From Leeuwenhoekiella blandensis MED217 (GTDB lineage Bacteria > Bacteroidota > Bacteroidia > Flavobacteriales > Flavobacteriaceae), in contig NZ_CH672395.1 of assembly GCF_000152985.1 (NCBI RefSeq), forward strand, positions 3,003,195-3,067,194: DNA of 64,000 nt, in the 5' to 3' direction. This document shows positions 36,800-47,167 of the stretch, piece by piece. Every line of letters begins with the position of its first letter. Position 1 is the stretch's first letter. The notes under the pieces are model-generated. The model worked only from the letters and a program-made list of their open reading frames with translations. It did not search any database and had not been told where the DNA came from. The translations under genes were made by a program, and so were the position numbers.

Positions 36800-39700
36800 A
36801 TGAAACAATTACTTTCTCTATTTGACAAGTATTCCTTTTCTCCTAAAGTCGGTAAACGGCTCGGAGAATCCAGTAGTAAAATCTTTTTTATGGGATTGCT
36901 ACTCACCGCCCTACTGTGTAAGACACAGTCAATTTATGCCCAACAAGACACTGCTATTACAGTTACTGGTACTGTAACAGATTCACAAGGTGTTCCTTTA
37001 CCCGGTGTAAACATTAAAGAACAAAATACCACAAACGGTACCTTGACCGATTTTGATGGTAACTACAGCATTACGGTTAGCGATGCTGAAGCTATTCTGA
37101 TCTATTCCTATGTAGGAATGAAAACCGCAGAAATCCCTGTGAAGGGGGAATCAAGTATTGACGTTCAAATGGCAGACGATGCACAATCTCTGGACGAAGT
37201 CGTACTCGTAGGTTATGGTAAACAGAAAAAAATCAGCGTAGTAGGTGCACAATCTACCATCAAAGCCGATGAACTTGAGTTGCCCGTAGCCAATTTGGGA
37301 ACCATGCTTGCCGGAAGAATCGCAGGGATCACCGGGGTACAACGTTCTGGTCTACCCGGTTATGATGGTGCAGACCTTTGGATACGTGGTATTTCGAGTT
37401 TTGGTAATGCTTATCCACTTGTTTTAGTAGATGGAGTTGAGCGTTCTCTAGACAATATCAACCCAAGGGATATCGAATCATTCTCTATTCTTAAAGATGC
37501 CTCGGCCACTGCCGTTTATGGTATTCGTGGAGCCAATGGAGTTATTTTGATCGAAACCAAAAAAGGTAAAATAGGTAAACCTCAAGTTAGCTTAGACTAT
37601 TTTGAAGGGGTCACTAACTTCACCAAAACACCAGAACTGGTAGATGGTGTAACCTATATGAATCTTGCTAATGAAGCCTTAACCACCCGAGGTGATATTC
37701 CTAAATATTCGCAAGAATACATAGATGCAACTGCCTCTGGAGAAAACCCGTTACTCTATCCTAATGTAAACTGGATGGAAGAAGTTTTTAAAAGCTATGG
37801 CCGTAACAGGCAAGCTTTGATCAACGTAAATGGAGGAGCAGAAAGCGCTCGTTATTATGTTTCGTTAGGATACTACAATGAAACCGGTTTGTTTCAGACA
37901 GATCCCAATGTATCTTATGATTCAGGTACCGGCTTTGAACGTTTTAATTTCACTTCAAACCTTACTATTGATCTTACCAAAACCACAGACATCAACGTAG
38001 GGATCCAAGGATATTTATCTGACGGAAATTATCCGGGAACACCTACTTCTCCAGGCATTACGCTTGAAGACCAAATATTTGGTACGGCTTTAGAAGCGCC
38101 ACCAGTGGAATACCCTGTGCTTTATCCGGGAGGCTTTGTACCTGGAAAAAGTGCTAATGGTGGACTGCGTAATCCATATGCAGAAGTTGCGCTTCGCGGA
38201 TACCGAACCATCACACGTACAAACTTAAACACCAACTTGAACCTGAATCAGGAATTAAGTTTCATTACTGAAGGACTTTCATTACACGGTTTATTTGCAT
38301 TCGACTCTTTTAACGAGCAAAACGTTGCGCGTTCTAAACGAGAAAGCACCTACTTTGTTGATGCCAATTTCCCATACACTGAAGATGGTGGCTTGCTGTT
38401 GAATGAAACCTACACCGGCACCAATTTCCTAGGCTACAACCGAAACAATGGAGGAAACAGAAGATTTTACACGCAAGTATCGGTAAACTATGATCGTACT
38501 TTTGGGAAACACAGCGTAAGCGGATTATTGCTTGCTAACCGTACCGATTATTCTAATGCTTTTGCAGGTAATTTCACCGACGCGATTCCATTTAGAAATG
38601 AAGGTTTAGCGGGTAGAGCCACGTATTCTTATGATGATCGTTATTTCTTTGAAGTAAATGCAGGTTATAACGGATCTGAAAACTTTGCACCAAATAACCG
38701 CTACGGGTTTTTCCCGTCTTTTGCAGCCGGTTGGGTACTATCTAACGAAAAGTTCTTTGAACCTTTAAAAGACCATATAAATTATCTTAAACTTCGTTAT
38801 TCTGACGGTTTAGTTGGTTCTGACTCTGGAGCGGGACGCTTTGCATATCTCAACCGTGTAGAGGGTCAAGATGGATATACCTTTGGAGAAAACAGACAAT
38901 CCCTAGGCGGTATTGGTCAAACCTATTATGGCGTAGATGTTACCTGGGCTGAAGCACGAAAACAAGATTTAGGTATCGAGATCAATGCTTTTGACAGTAG
39001 ATTAAGCTTGATTACAGATTTCTTTTACGAGCGTACCGAAGGGGCCTTCTTAAGACGTAGTGATATTCCTAATTATATAGGTTTAACCTCTGACCCTTTC
39101 GGAAATATTGGTGTTGTAGAAAATAAAGGTTTTGACGGTACTTTAAACTTCAGTCAGCAATTCAAAGAATTGAGACTTTCATTTAGAGGTACCTTCTCGT
39201 ACAACAAAAATGAGATCATTGAGAATGGTGTTCCTGAGCAACCTCACCCGTGGTTAAATCGTCAAGGCACAGGTCTTATCGCCAATTTTGGTTATGTAGC
39301 TGAGCGCCTGTTTACTTTAGAAGATGATATAGATGGAGATGGCTTTATCACTACAGATGATGGTTTCCCTACGCAGTTTGGTCAAATTCAACCGGGAGAT
39401 ATTAAATATGCAGATCTTAACGGCGATGGACAAATTGATGCTTTTGACCGTAAGGTTATTGGTGACGGCGACGTGCCTGCTTTGACCTACGGTTTTGGAA
39501 TCACTGCCATTTATAAAGGTTTTGATGCAAGCTTATTCTTTCAAGGACAAAACTTCTCAGATCGCTTCATAGGCGGGTTTGGTATTCGTCCATTTATTGG
39601 TGACGGAGGTGAAGGTAATATTTACACGACCTCACTAGACCGCTGGACTCCTGAGAATAATAATGCATACGCTACCTATCCACGTCTATCATTTAGCGCT

Positions 39701-39973
39701 TCAGGAATAGGTCAAACAAACAACAATCAGGCAAGTACCTGGTGGTTGAGAGACATTGACTTTTTACGTTTAAAAACAGCTGAAATAGGATACACCTTTG
39801 AAAAAGACTTCTCTCAGAAGTTTGGTGTTGATGATTTCAGAATCTATATGCGAGCAACCAATTTGTTTACTCTAAGCAAATTTGATCTTTGGGATCCTGA
39901 ACTTAACACCAATAATGGTGGTAGATACCCTAACATTTCGGTGGTATCCTTAGGAGGAACCTTTCAATTCTAA
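36800..39973 (+). CDS. SusC/RagA-family TonB-dependent outer-membrane transporter (pair 1)
   Basis: A 1057-residue outer-membrane glycan importer. Long signal region ending near IYAQQ (48), then a carboxypeptidase-regulatory-like domain (about 52-135: GTVTDSQGVPLPGVNI, DFDGNYSITV), the DEVVLVGYGKQKK signature, the plug (about 150-260; LWIRGISSFG, PLVLVDGVE, SFSILKDASATAVYG) and a 22-strand barrel with terminal Phe (TFQF). Together with the following SusD it forms a pedal-bin type importer for oligosaccharides, driven by TonB. Its promoter carries a LacI operator, so it should be induced by the target glycan. Confidence 0.96.
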   Translation: MKQLLSLFDKYSFSPKVGKRLGESSSKIFFMGLLLTALLCKTQSIYAQQDTAITVTGTVTDSQGVPLPGVNIKEQNTTNGTLTDFDGNYSITVSDAEAILIYSYVGMKTAEIPVKGESSIDVQMADDAQSLDEVVLVGYGKQKKISVVGAQSTIKADELELPVANLGTMLAGRIAGITGVQRSGLPGYDGADLWIRGISSFGNAYPLVLVDGVERSLDNINPRDIESFSILKDASATAVYGIRGANGVILIETKKGKIGKPQVSLDYFEGVTNFTKTPELVDGVTYMNLANEALTTRGDIPKYSQEYIDATASGENPLLYPNVNWMEEVFKSYGRNRQALINVNGGAESARYYVSLGYYNETGLFQTDPNVSYDSGTGFERFNFTSNLTIDLTKTTDINVGIQGYLSDGNYPGTPTSPGITLEDQIFGTALEAPPVEYPVLYPGGFVPGKSANGGLRNPYAEVALRGYRTITRTNLNTNLNLNQELSFITEGLSLHGLFAFDSFNEQNVARSKRESTYFVDANFPYTEDGGLLLNETYTGTNFLGYNRNNGGNRRFYTQVSVNYDRTFGKHSVSGLLLANRTDYSNAFAGNFTDAIPFRNEGLAGRATYSYDDRYFFEVNAGYNGSENFAPNNRYGFFPSFAAGWVLSNEKFFEPLKDHINYLKLRYSDGLVGSDSGAGRFAYLNRVEGQDGYTFGENRQSLGGIGQTYYGVDVTWAEARKQDLGIEINAFDSRLSLITDFFYERTEGAFLRRSDIPNYIGLTSDPFGNIGVVENKGFDGTLNFSQQFKELRLSFRGTFSYNKNEIIENGVPEQPHPWLNRQGTGLIANFGYVAERLFTLEDDIDGDGFITTDDGFPTQFGQIQPGDIKYADLNGDGQIDAFDRKVIGDGDVPALTYGFGITAIYKGFDASLFFQGQNFSDRFIGGFGIRPFIGDGGEGNIYTTSLDRWTPENNNAYATYPRLSFSASGIGQTNNNQASTWWLRDIDFLRLKTAEIGYTFEKDFSQKFGVDDFRIYMRATNLFTLSKFDLWDPELNTNNGGRYPNISVVSLGGTFQF

Positions 39974-40023
39974 AAATCAATTGAAACGATACAATTCGTA
40001 TTACAGATTTAAAATATAATCAT

Positions 40024-41826
40024 ATGAAAAAATTACTATTAACATTTATTCTAAGCGGGTTTTTACTCTCCTGTGGTGATGATTACTTAGATCAGGTGCC
40101 GGATGATCGGTTAACCTTTGAAGAGACTTTTGCGCGTAGAGCAACCGTAGAGCAATACTTAGCAAACATTTATTCTCAAATTCCAAGTGAATTTGCACAG
40201 CGTTATACGACGACTGAAAACTCGGGACCTTGGACCGGTGCTTCTGATGAAGCTGAATATGTTTGGGGATTCCATATGGGGAATTTCCTGAATATTGGAG
40301 ACTGGAATGCAACTACTCAAAATGTAAGTAATTTGTGGTCAAACTTCTACCGAGGTATTCGAGCTGCATCTACTTTTATTGAAGCTGTAGATTTATGTCA
40401 GGATTGTGATCCTGCGATCATTAGTCAGTACAAAGCAGAGGCACGTGTTCTAAGAGCATACTACTATTACAACCTCATGCGCAGTTTTGGACCGGTAATT
40501 TTATTGGGAGAAACTCCAATTCCTGCTGATGCAGACTTAGATGCCCTGGGACTCAAACGCAATTCGATTGATGAAGTTGCTGCGTATATCACTTCAGAAT
40601 TAGATATCGCTGCTGCAGCCCTTGAAGGCGTAAGCTTTACAGGCAACAATGCCGGGAGAATGAGTACGCCTTTTGCGATGGCCATTAAAGAGCAAACACT
40701 GTTATTTGCTGCGAGCCCTTTATTTAACGGAAATACAGATTATGCTGATTTTATTGGTCAGGATGGCGAAAACCTAATTCCTCAGAATTATGATGTGAAT
40801 AAATGGAAAACAGCGGCAGATGCTGCTAAAGCGTTTATTGATAAATATGTTCCCAACACCTATAGCCTTTACGAAGAATTTAATGAAGACGGCTCTTACA
40901 ATCCGTATTTATCTACGCGTAATGTGATGCTCGAGGATTTTAACTCTGAAATTATTTATGCACGCCCTGCCGGTGTAAATTATTTCCATTATGATGTAAC
41001 ACCTTATCATCTGGGCTCAGCTACAGAAGTACGCGGCGCGGGTGGACTTAGTGTGACTCAAGAAATGGTTGACGCCTTTTTTACCTCAAACGGAAGATCT
41101 ATCGATGATCCTCAGGCAAATTATGTTGCTGATGGTTTCTCTCAATTTCAAGCGCCATACGACTTCACTACAAGGACGACGTACAACCCTTGGACCAACA
41201 GAGAGCCTCGATTTTATGTAGGGATCACATACAATGGAAGCTTGTGGTTAAATCGTGATTTTGGAAATATCATCACAAAAACTTGGTTTGGAGGAAATTC
41301 AGGTCGTCAGGCAGGAACTAATGACTACCCTCCTACCGGATATATCGCCAGAAAAAAAGCGCCTTTGGGTGATAGAAGAAACAATAACAGATCACTACCT
41401 ATGTTACGTTTGGCAGAGATCTATTTGGACTATGCTGAAGCGCTAAATGAGTACGACCCCGGGAATCCAGATATCTTAACCTATATCAATCTTATTCGTG
41501 AGCGTGCAGGAATTCCTGAGTATGGTTCTGTTGAGTTGGAAGCTCCTGCAAGTCAGGAAGCGATGCGTGAAGCAATACGAAAAGAACGTCGCGTAGAACT
41601 CTTCTTAGAGAATACCCGATACTTTGATGCGCGTCGTTGGAAAATTGCAGAAGATGTATTTGCCGGCGAAATGCACGGGATGGACATCAATGCGCGTTCA
41701 GAAGAAGATTTTTATAACGTAACCACTTTTGAAACGCGTGTGTTTAGACCACAGGATTACCTATGGCCTATTCCTCAAGACGAACTCAATGCAAACCCGA
41801 CTCTGGTTCAAAATCCGGGTTGGTAA
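40024..41826 (+). CDS. SusD/RagB-family glycan-binding lipoprotein (pair 1)
   Basis: A 600-residue surface lipoprotein (lipobox LLSC, Cys17) sitting on the preceding SusC as its lid. SusD landmarks: DDYLDQVPDDRLTFEE at the start, RVLRAYYYYNLMRSFGPVIL (as RVLRAYYYYNLM) in the TPR part, LPMLRLAEIYLDYAEALNEY, AIRKERRVELFLENTRYFDARRW (as RKERRVELFLE and FDARRW) and the final LWPIPQDEL. Starts 50 bases after SusC. Binds oligosaccharide and hands it over to SusC. Followed by a 10-bp hairpin that probably lowers expression of the later genes. Confidence 0.96.
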   Translation: MKKLLLTFILSGFLLSCGDDYLDQVPDDRLTFEETFARRATVEQYLANIYSQIPSEFAQRYTTTENSGPWTGASDEAEYVWGFHMGNFLNIGDWNATTQNVSNLWSNFYRGIRAASTFIEAVDLCQDCDPAIISQYKAEARVLRAYYYYNLMRSFGPVILLGETPIPADADLDALGLKRNSIDEVAAYITSELDIAAAALEGVSFTGNNAGRMSTPFAMAIKEQTLLFAASPLFNGNTDYADFIGQDGENLIPQNYDVNKWKTAADAAKAFIDKYVPNTYSLYEEFNEDGSYNPYLSTRNVMLEDFNSEIIYARPAGVNYFHYDVTPYHLGSATEVRGAGGLSVTQEMVDAFFTSNGRSIDDPQANYVADGFSQFQAPYDFTTRTTYNPWTNREPRFYVGITYNGSLWLNRDFGNIITKTWFGGNSGRQAGTNDYPPTGYIARKKAPLGDRRNNNRSLPMLRLAEIYLDYAEALNEYDPGNPDILTYINLIRERAGIPEYGSVELEAPASQEAMREAIRKERRVELFLENTRYFDARRWKIAEDVFAGEMHGMDINARSEEDFYNVTTFETRVFRPQDYLWPIPQDELNANPTLVQNPGW

Positions 41827-41841
41827 ATTTAATTAGCCAAA

Positions 41842-41878
41842 AAGAACAGACGCTTTTTTCAATCAAGAGTCTGTTCTT
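41842..41878 (+). terminator. Hairpin after SusD, probable attenuator
   Basis: AAGAACAGAC (41842-41851) pairs with GTCTGTTCTT (41869-41878), a perfect 10-bp stem with a 17-base loop rich in T. No good T run follows, so it is more an attenuator or mRNA stabiliser, as is common after SusCD pairs. Confidence 0.55.
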
Positions 41879-41893
41879 CAAATTCGATCTAAA

Positions 41894-42556
41894 ATGATTC
41901 AAATACTATCAAAATATGTGCTGCTTAGCTGTATTGCTTTCGCAATTACAGGAAGCATTCAAGCACAGAAATACACGCTTTCTTACGAGAGTCAGGATGA
42001 GACCTTAGATCCTTCGATTCAAAAAGGTATTGAGAAAATCTTTAAAAAGGTTTACCCAAAACTGGTGAAGGATTTCAACCCGCAATCTCAAAAGCATGTT
42101 ACCATAAAAATAGATACAGCGTACGGCGGTGTTGCCTATGCGCATAGAGGTGCGATCACCATCAGTTCTGCCTGGTTACACAAGAAGCCAGAAGACCTTG
42201 ATCTGGTTACGCACGAACTTATGCATCTCGTACAATCCTATCCGGGTGGTGCGGGTCCCGGTTGGTTGACCGAAGGGATCGCAGATTACGTTCGCTTTAA
42301 ATATGCTTTAGATAATGAAAGAGCAGGCTGGTCTTTGACGCCATTTAGCCCTTCGCAAAGCTATGAAAACAGCTACCGCATTACAGCGCGTTTTCTATTA
42401 TGGGTGAGCCAAAACTATGACAAGAATCTGGTTGAAAAGCTAGATGAGGATTTACGTACCAAAACATATACTGCTGAAACATGGGAGCAATATACCGGTA
42501 AAACGGTAGACCAGCTGTGGGAAGCATACACGGCTAACCCAGAGGTAAGCATTTAA
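41894..42556 (+). CDS. Basic-secretory-protein-type metallopeptidase (zincin)
   Basis: A 220-residue secreted protein with a signal peptide (to about IQAQ, 25). It matches the plant basic secretory protein family: TIKIDTAYGGVAYAHRGAITISSAW (as VAYAHRGAITIS), DLDLVTHELMHLVQSYP with the zinc motif HELMH (His107, Glu108, His111), GPGWLTEGIADYVR and the C-terminal FLLWVSQNYD. Family members are thought to be zinc endopeptidases. Its presence in a glycan locus suggests that the target is a glycoprotein or that protein must be stripped from the polysaccharide; that is inference. 12 bases before the discoidin lipoprotein. Confidence 0.88.
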   Translation: MIQILSKYVLLSCIAFAITGSIQAQKYTLSYESQDETLDPSIQKGIEKIFKKVYPKLVKDFNPQSQKHVTIKIDTAYGGVAYAHRGAITISSAWLHKKPEDLDLVTHELMHLVQSYPGGAGPGWLTEGIADYVRFKYALDNERAGWSLTPFSPSQSYENSYRITARFLLWVSQNYDKNLVEKLDEDLRTKTYTAETWEQYTGKTVDQLWEAYTANPEVSI

Positions 42557-42567
42557 AATTTAAGATT

Positions 42568-44400
42568 ATGAAAAAAATTATATACACTGTTTTTTATACG
42601 CTTGGGGCACTTTTGCTGTTTCAAGCCTGTGCAGAAGATGACTCTGCCCTGGTAACCGGGGAGCCCGATTCTGTAGTCAACAATGACCCGGAAGGATCGC
42701 CGCTACGTGGACTTTCAGAAAGCTGGAATGGTCACGATGAGGATGTACTAAGACAATACTTTGACGTATCTGCTGCGGTTTATTACGATCCCGAAGTTGA
42801 TCGATCGATTGAATGGCCCTTCAGCTTTTTTAGTGATTCCTGGGCATATGTTGTTGAAAATTATGGCACCTATGGTCAGAACAGCTTGTTGTATGTGGTA
42901 GGCCACGGAGAAGCTGATAAATCGTCTTTTTTCAAAACGCATTTTGAAGAGGATGCTGAGAATCGTAGCCTAATTGATCATCCAATAACTGCTTCAAGTC
43001 CTACAGGTGCAGCAATAGACGAGCCTGCTGCACTTATGGCTAAGGTCGTTGAACATTCTAGCAACGGGGTGCATAAATCACCCGCTGAAGCGATCTGGCA
43101 AGATAAATTCACGGAGATCTTTACTTATGACTTATACCTAAAATTAGGTTTAGAATCTGAGGCCGAACGTGTTAAAGCAGAGTTTTTAGAAACATCGGTA
43201 GACTTCCCAAAAGCAGACACTTATTGGTTTAGAGATTGGTTTTTACCTATTTATGAGAACTATAACGGTTCTGTTACTTTAAGCAACTTCTTTAAAGTTC
43301 TAAGTACTCATTATCCTATTAACGATACAGATTATGCAAAAGATATGACCTTAGGCGAACTGGTTCACTTCTTTAGCGGAGCGACTGGGGCAGATCTAGA
43401 GCCTCTAGCACTAGAAGCTTTTGGTTTTGATGATCAGAATCAACAGGAGTTATTAATTGCAAGAGGAAGATTTCCTAACCTCAATTATCCATTCGTACCA
43501 GCTTCAGAATTAATCGATGTAACCAGTGAAGGTTTGGCAACAATAGAAGTTTCTAAAGATAATAATGGTGGCCCAACCGCTGCTGAAGGTTCTTTAAAAC
43601 TCATCGATAATATTACCGAAGGGAATAATAAGTTTCTTACCGGTGGGTTTCCACAGGAATTTTATATGCAGCAAAACTTTGAGTTTCCTGTAGTGGTTAA
43701 TAGATATAGTTTGACTTCTGGTAATGATGTTCCCGGGAGAGATTTAAAAGACTGGAAATTGCTAGGTTCAAAAGATGGTGTTGAATTTGAAGAATTGCAC
43801 AGTGTAAGTGATGAAACATTTGCTTCTAGAAATTTGACTAAAAATTATGAATTTGAAAATAGTACAGCCTATAGACATTACCGTATAGTTGTTGAAGCTA
43901 ATAATGGTGATGGAAACTTACAGCTAAGTGAGTGGAGATTGTTAAATCTGAAATTAATCACTTTTGGTCCTCAGGATATTACTGATTTTGCTAACACTTC
44001 CGTAAGTAGAGAAAACAGAAATGGTGCTACCTCAAACGAAGCTTCATTTAGAGTTACCGATGGAGATACGTCAACTAAGTTTTTGCTGTTCAATTTCAAT
44101 AATCCGGAATGGATTCAGCAGGAATTTCAAAATCCTCAACGTGTGACTCAATATAGCCTTACATCTGCCAATGATGCACCGGGAAGAGACCCTGTAGAAT
44201 GGACGCTTTCTGGATCAAATGATGGCACCACATTTACTGAGATTGATTCGAGATCAGGACAATCTTGGAGTTCTCGAGGACAAACACGTACTTTTTTATT
44301 TACTAATGAAACCAGCTATAAATATTACCGATTAGAAATACTTGCCAATGGTGGCGACGGCTTATTTCAATTAGCTGAATGGCGCTTGTTTGCTGAATAA
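42568..44400 (+). CDS. Surface lipoprotein with an unassigned N-terminal domain and two discoidin (F5/8-type C) domains
   Basis: A 610-residue lipoprotein (lipobox LFQAC, Cys21). The N-terminal region (about 40-310) is alpha-helical with no recognised family; VVGHGEADKSSFF is a visible motif. Two tandem discoidin-like modules follow (about 325-470 and 480-610) with near-duplicate words: YSLTSGNDVPGRDLKDWKLLGS and YSLTSANDAPGRDPVEWTLSGS (compare SGNDVPGRD and SANDAPGRD), plus YRHYRIVVEANNGDG and YKYYRLEILANGGDG. It occupies the SusE/SusF place in the operon and probably binds glycan at the surface. Whether the N-terminal part is an enzyme or a scaffold is unknown. A terminator follows. Confidence 0.82.
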   Translation: MKKIIYTVFYTLGALLLFQACAEDDSALVTGEPDSVVNNDPEGSPLRGLSESWNGHDEDVLRQYFDVSAAVYYDPEVDRSIEWPFSFFSDSWAYVVENYGTYGQNSLLYVVGHGEADKSSFFKTHFEEDAENRSLIDHPITASSPTGAAIDEPAALMAKVVEHSSNGVHKSPAEAIWQDKFTEIFTYDLYLKLGLESEAERVKAEFLETSVDFPKADTYWFRDWFLPIYENYNGSVTLSNFFKVLSTHYPINDTDYAKDMTLGELVHFFSGATGADLEPLALEAFGFDDQNQQELLIARGRFPNLNYPFVPASELIDVTSEGLATIEVSKDNNGGPTAAEGSLKLIDNITEGNNKFLTGGFPQEFYMQQNFEFPVVVNRYSLTSGNDVPGRDLKDWKLLGSKDGVEFEELHSVSDETFASRNLTKNYEFENSTAYRHYRIVVEANNGDGNLQLSEWRLLNLKLITFGPQDITDFANTSVSRENRNGATSNEASFRVTDGDTSTKFLLFNFNNPEWIQQEFQNPQRVTQYSLTSANDAPGRDPVEWTLSGSNDGTTFTEIDSRSGQSWSSRGQTRTFLFTNETSYKYYRLEILANGGDGLFQLAEWRLFAE

Positions 44401-44428
44401 TTTAGATTTTAATCAGCAATTTATTTAA

Positions 44429-44465
44429 ATATCCTGAGCACGATTTTGTGCTCGGGATATTTTTC
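44429..44465 (+). terminator. Rho-independent terminator
   Basis: ATATCCTGAGCAC (44429-44441) pairs with GTGCTCGGGATAT (44448-44460), 13 bp with one wobble pair, 6-base loop, then TTTTT. Ends the SusCD-1 transcript. The following gene at 44561 has no LacI operator of its own. Confidence 0.85.
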
Positions 44466-44560
44466 TAATGAGCTACAAGCAGTTGCTCGTGCAAGAGGGC
44501 TACAACGGTACATTTTCTAAACAAGTAGATTAAAAACCAGAAATACCTAAAATTAACTTT

Positions 44561-47065
44561 ATGAACAGAAACAATCTATTGATGTTGGGGCTTCTATGCT
44601 TCTTTGTCTTTTCTTGCAAAGAACAAGAAACCGCGACACAGAACGAAAACGTTGTAAGTGAGGCAAGTGCTTCTTTCAGAGCTCCGGCCTACCCGTTGAT
44701 CACACACGATCCTTATTTAAGCATTTGGTCTATGGGAGACGAACTCAACAGCAGCCCCACCAAACATTGGACAGAACGGGATCACGCGCTTCTTGGAGTG
44801 CTTCAGCTAGATGACCAATTCTATCAGTTTCTAGGAAGCGAAAGCAAAACCTATGACGCGATCCTTCCTGCTTCTGACGAAGAAACCTATTCCGTTTCTT
44901 ATTCCGAAAGTGAACCCGATGAAGCTTGGATCAATCCTGATTACGATGCTTCTGCCTGGAAAACAGGCGAAGCGCCTTTCAGTGAAAATGAAAGTATGGC
45001 AAAAACCATTTGGAATACGGCCGATCTTTACTATCGCAGAACCTTTGATCTGGAAACCACAGACCTTGAATCTTTATTTTTAAAACTCAATCACGATGAT
45101 AATGTAAAGGTTTGGCTCAACGGAATTCAAATCGCAGATATCAACGGCTGGCAAAACAGCTATAAATACCTTCCGGTTTCACAAGAAGCAATGCAAGCAC
45201 TGAAAACCGAAGGTAATGTTCTGGCCATTCACATTCGCAATACCGCAGGCGGACAATTTTTAGATGCGGGATTGGTTACCGAAGCAAAATCTAAATCTAA
45301 TGAGGTCATCAAAAAAGCTAAACAACTTGACGTTGCTTTTAGAGCGAATCAAACGGAGTATACCTTTGATGCAGACGGAACTCAGGTAAACGTGGCCTTC
45401 ACCTCTCCGTTATTGATCGAAGATCTCGAGATCTACAGCAGACCTATTTCGTACATCAGTGTAAAAGTTGCCGGGCAAGAAGCGCGTAAAGCCAAAGTAT
45501 ATCTAGGTACGTCCTCGGCGATTGCGATCAACCAACCTGTGCAGGAAGTTGAAGTTTCAGAATATAAAAACGGAGCGCTTTCAATACTGAAAGCCGGCTC
45601 AGTTGCACAACCTGTTCTTGAGAAAAAAGGAGACGACCTACGCATAGATTGGGGGTATTTATATGTAGGAGCGCCTGCAACAAATCTGACACAATTTGTT
45701 ACTCCTGCTGCTCAAGGGCTTGACGCTTTTGTTTCAGGAGCTATAAACGACACCGATGAAAAAGCCACAGGTAAGAATCTTATGTTGAATACTGTTGCAG
45801 ATCTTGGTGAGATCGACGAAGAAGGCACAGAACAAGTATTTATGATCGGTTATGATCAACTTGAAGCTGTGAATTATTTTGGAACCGCTCTTAAACCTTG
45901 GTGGTCCAAAGACGGTGCGACAATGAATGAAGAACTTACCGAAGCCTATACCAGTTATGCAGATGTTATTGAAAAAGTAAAAACTTTTGATCAAAAATTA
46001 TATGAAGATGCTCTAGCTTCAGGCGGAGAAAAATATGCAGATCTTTGTGTTGCAGCCTACCGCCAAGCGATTGCAGCCCATATTCTTGTAGAAGCACCTA
46101 ATGGCGATATTCTGTTTTTATCAAAAGAGAATAACAGTAATGGTTCGATCAACACAGTTGATGTCACCTACCCTTCGGCACCTTTGTTTTTGGTATACAA
46201 TCCTGATTTGCTAAAAGGGATGCTCAACGGAATTTTCTATTACAGCGAGAGCGGAAAATGGCAAAAACCCTTTCCGGCTCACGATATTGGTACGTATCCA
46301 ATTGCATTGGGACAAACCTATGGTGAAGATATGCCTGTTGAAGAAGCAGGGAATATGCTAATTCTCACTGCGGCGATCGCTCAGGTTGAAGGAAGTGCAG
46401 CTTATGCCAAAGCACATTGGGAAACCTTAACCACCTGGGCAGACTACTTGATGCAAAGTGGTTTTGATCCGGCAAATCAACTTTCAACAGATGATTTTGC
46501 AGGGCACTTGGCGCGTAATGCAAACCTTTCGGTAAAAGCGATTATGGCAATTGCCTCTTATGGTAAACTTGCGGCGATGCTAGGAGATAGCGCAACCGCT
46601 GAAAAATATACCAAAGCCGCCAAAGAGATGGCCGGTAAATGGCAAACTATTGCTGGGGACGGGGATCACTATACCTTAGCTTTTGAAAGTGAAGGCACCT
46701 GGAGCCAGAAGTATAATTTGGTTTGGGACGACATTTTAGGATTGAATGTATTTGCTGAAGACGTGCATAAAACCGAAATCGCCTACTATTTGACCAAACA
46801 AGAAGCTTACGGTTTGCCATTAGACAGTCGTAAAACCTACACCAAATCTGATTGGATTTTGTGGACGGCAACTTTAGCAGATGATGAAGCCGATTTTAAA
46901 GCACTTATTGACCCGGTGTGGGATTTTGCAAATACAACTCCAGACCGCGTACCACTTTCTGACTGGCACGAGACCACCGATGCGCATAAAGTTGGTTTTA
47001 AAGCACGTTCTGTAGTTGGTGGTTATTTTATTAAAATGCTGAAGGACGAAGAAGTAACTAAATAG
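44561..47065 (+). CDS. GtaA-like protein (DUF4964-DUF5127-DUF4965-DUF1793), putative glutaminase or glycosidase
   Basis: An 834-residue lipoprotein (lipobox FSC, Cys19). FRAPAYPLITHDPYLSIWS is the classic DUF4964 opening. A jelly-roll insert of the beta-galactosidase type follows (about 100-225, TIWNTADLYYRRTF, DDNVKVWLNG), then DUF5127-like (about 260-400), DUF4965-like (about 440-600, YADLCVAAYRQAIAAHIL) and the helical DUF1793 domain (about 620-820). The family carries the name 'glutaminase' from fungal GtaA, but its frequent place in Bacteroidota glycan loci and the catalytic-like alpha-barrel suggest glycoside activity. The true function is not settled. It starts after the SusCD-1 terminator. 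Confidence 0.85.
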   Translation: MNRNNLLMLGLLCFFVFSCKEQETATQNENVVSEASASFRAPAYPLITHDPYLSIWSMGDELNSSPTKHWTERDHALLGVLQLDDQFYQFLGSESKTYDAILPASDEETYSVSYSESEPDEAWINPDYDASAWKTGEAPFSENESMAKTIWNTADLYYRRTFDLETTDLESLFLKLNHDDNVKVWLNGIQIADINGWQNSYKYLPVSQEAMQALKTEGNVLAIHIRNTAGGQFLDAGLVTEAKSKSNEVIKKAKQLDVAFRANQTEYTFDADGTQVNVAFTSPLLIEDLEIYSRPISYISVKVAGQEARKAKVYLGTSSAIAINQPVQEVEVSEYKNGALSILKAGSVAQPVLEKKGDDLRIDWGYLYVGAPATNLTQFVTPAAQGLDAFVSGAINDTDEKATGKNLMLNTVADLGEIDEEGTEQVFMIGYDQLEAVNYFGTALKPWWSKDGATMNEELTEAYTSYADVIEKVKTFDQKLYEDALASGGEKYADLCVAAYRQAIAAHILVEAPNGDILFLSKENNSNGSINTVDVTYPSAPLFLVYNPDLLKGMLNGIFYYSESGKWQKPFPAHDIGTYPIALGQTYGEDMPVEEAGNMLILTAAIAQVEGSAAYAKAHWETLTTWADYLMQSGFDPANQLSTDDFAGHLARNANLSVKAIMAIASYGKLAAMLGDSATAEKYTKAAKEMAGKWQTIAGDGDHYTLAFESEGTWSQKYNLVWDDILGLNVFAEDVHKTEIAYYLTKQEAYGLPLDSRKTYTKSDWILWTATLADDEADFKALIDPVWDFANTTPDRVPLSDWHETTDAHKVGFKARSVVGGYFIKMLKDEEVTK

Positions 47066-47135
47066 TATATTTAAAAATAATCCTGAAGCAATTATGCGTT
47101 GCGGTATCAAAACCGGAACATCACCCATTTGGGTA

Positions 47136-47167
47136 AAGCGGAGTCTCACCAACTCCGCTTTTTTTAT
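47136..47167 (+). terminator. Rho-independent terminator
   Basis: AAGCGGAGT (47136-47144), loop CTCACCA, ACTCCGCTT (47152-47160), then TTTTTTT. Closes the GtaA-like gene's transcript. Confidence 0.88.

Noticed and set aside
44468-44533. Small open frame (21 codons) after the SusCD-1 terminator
   Set aside because: Too short, no start signal, no similarity.
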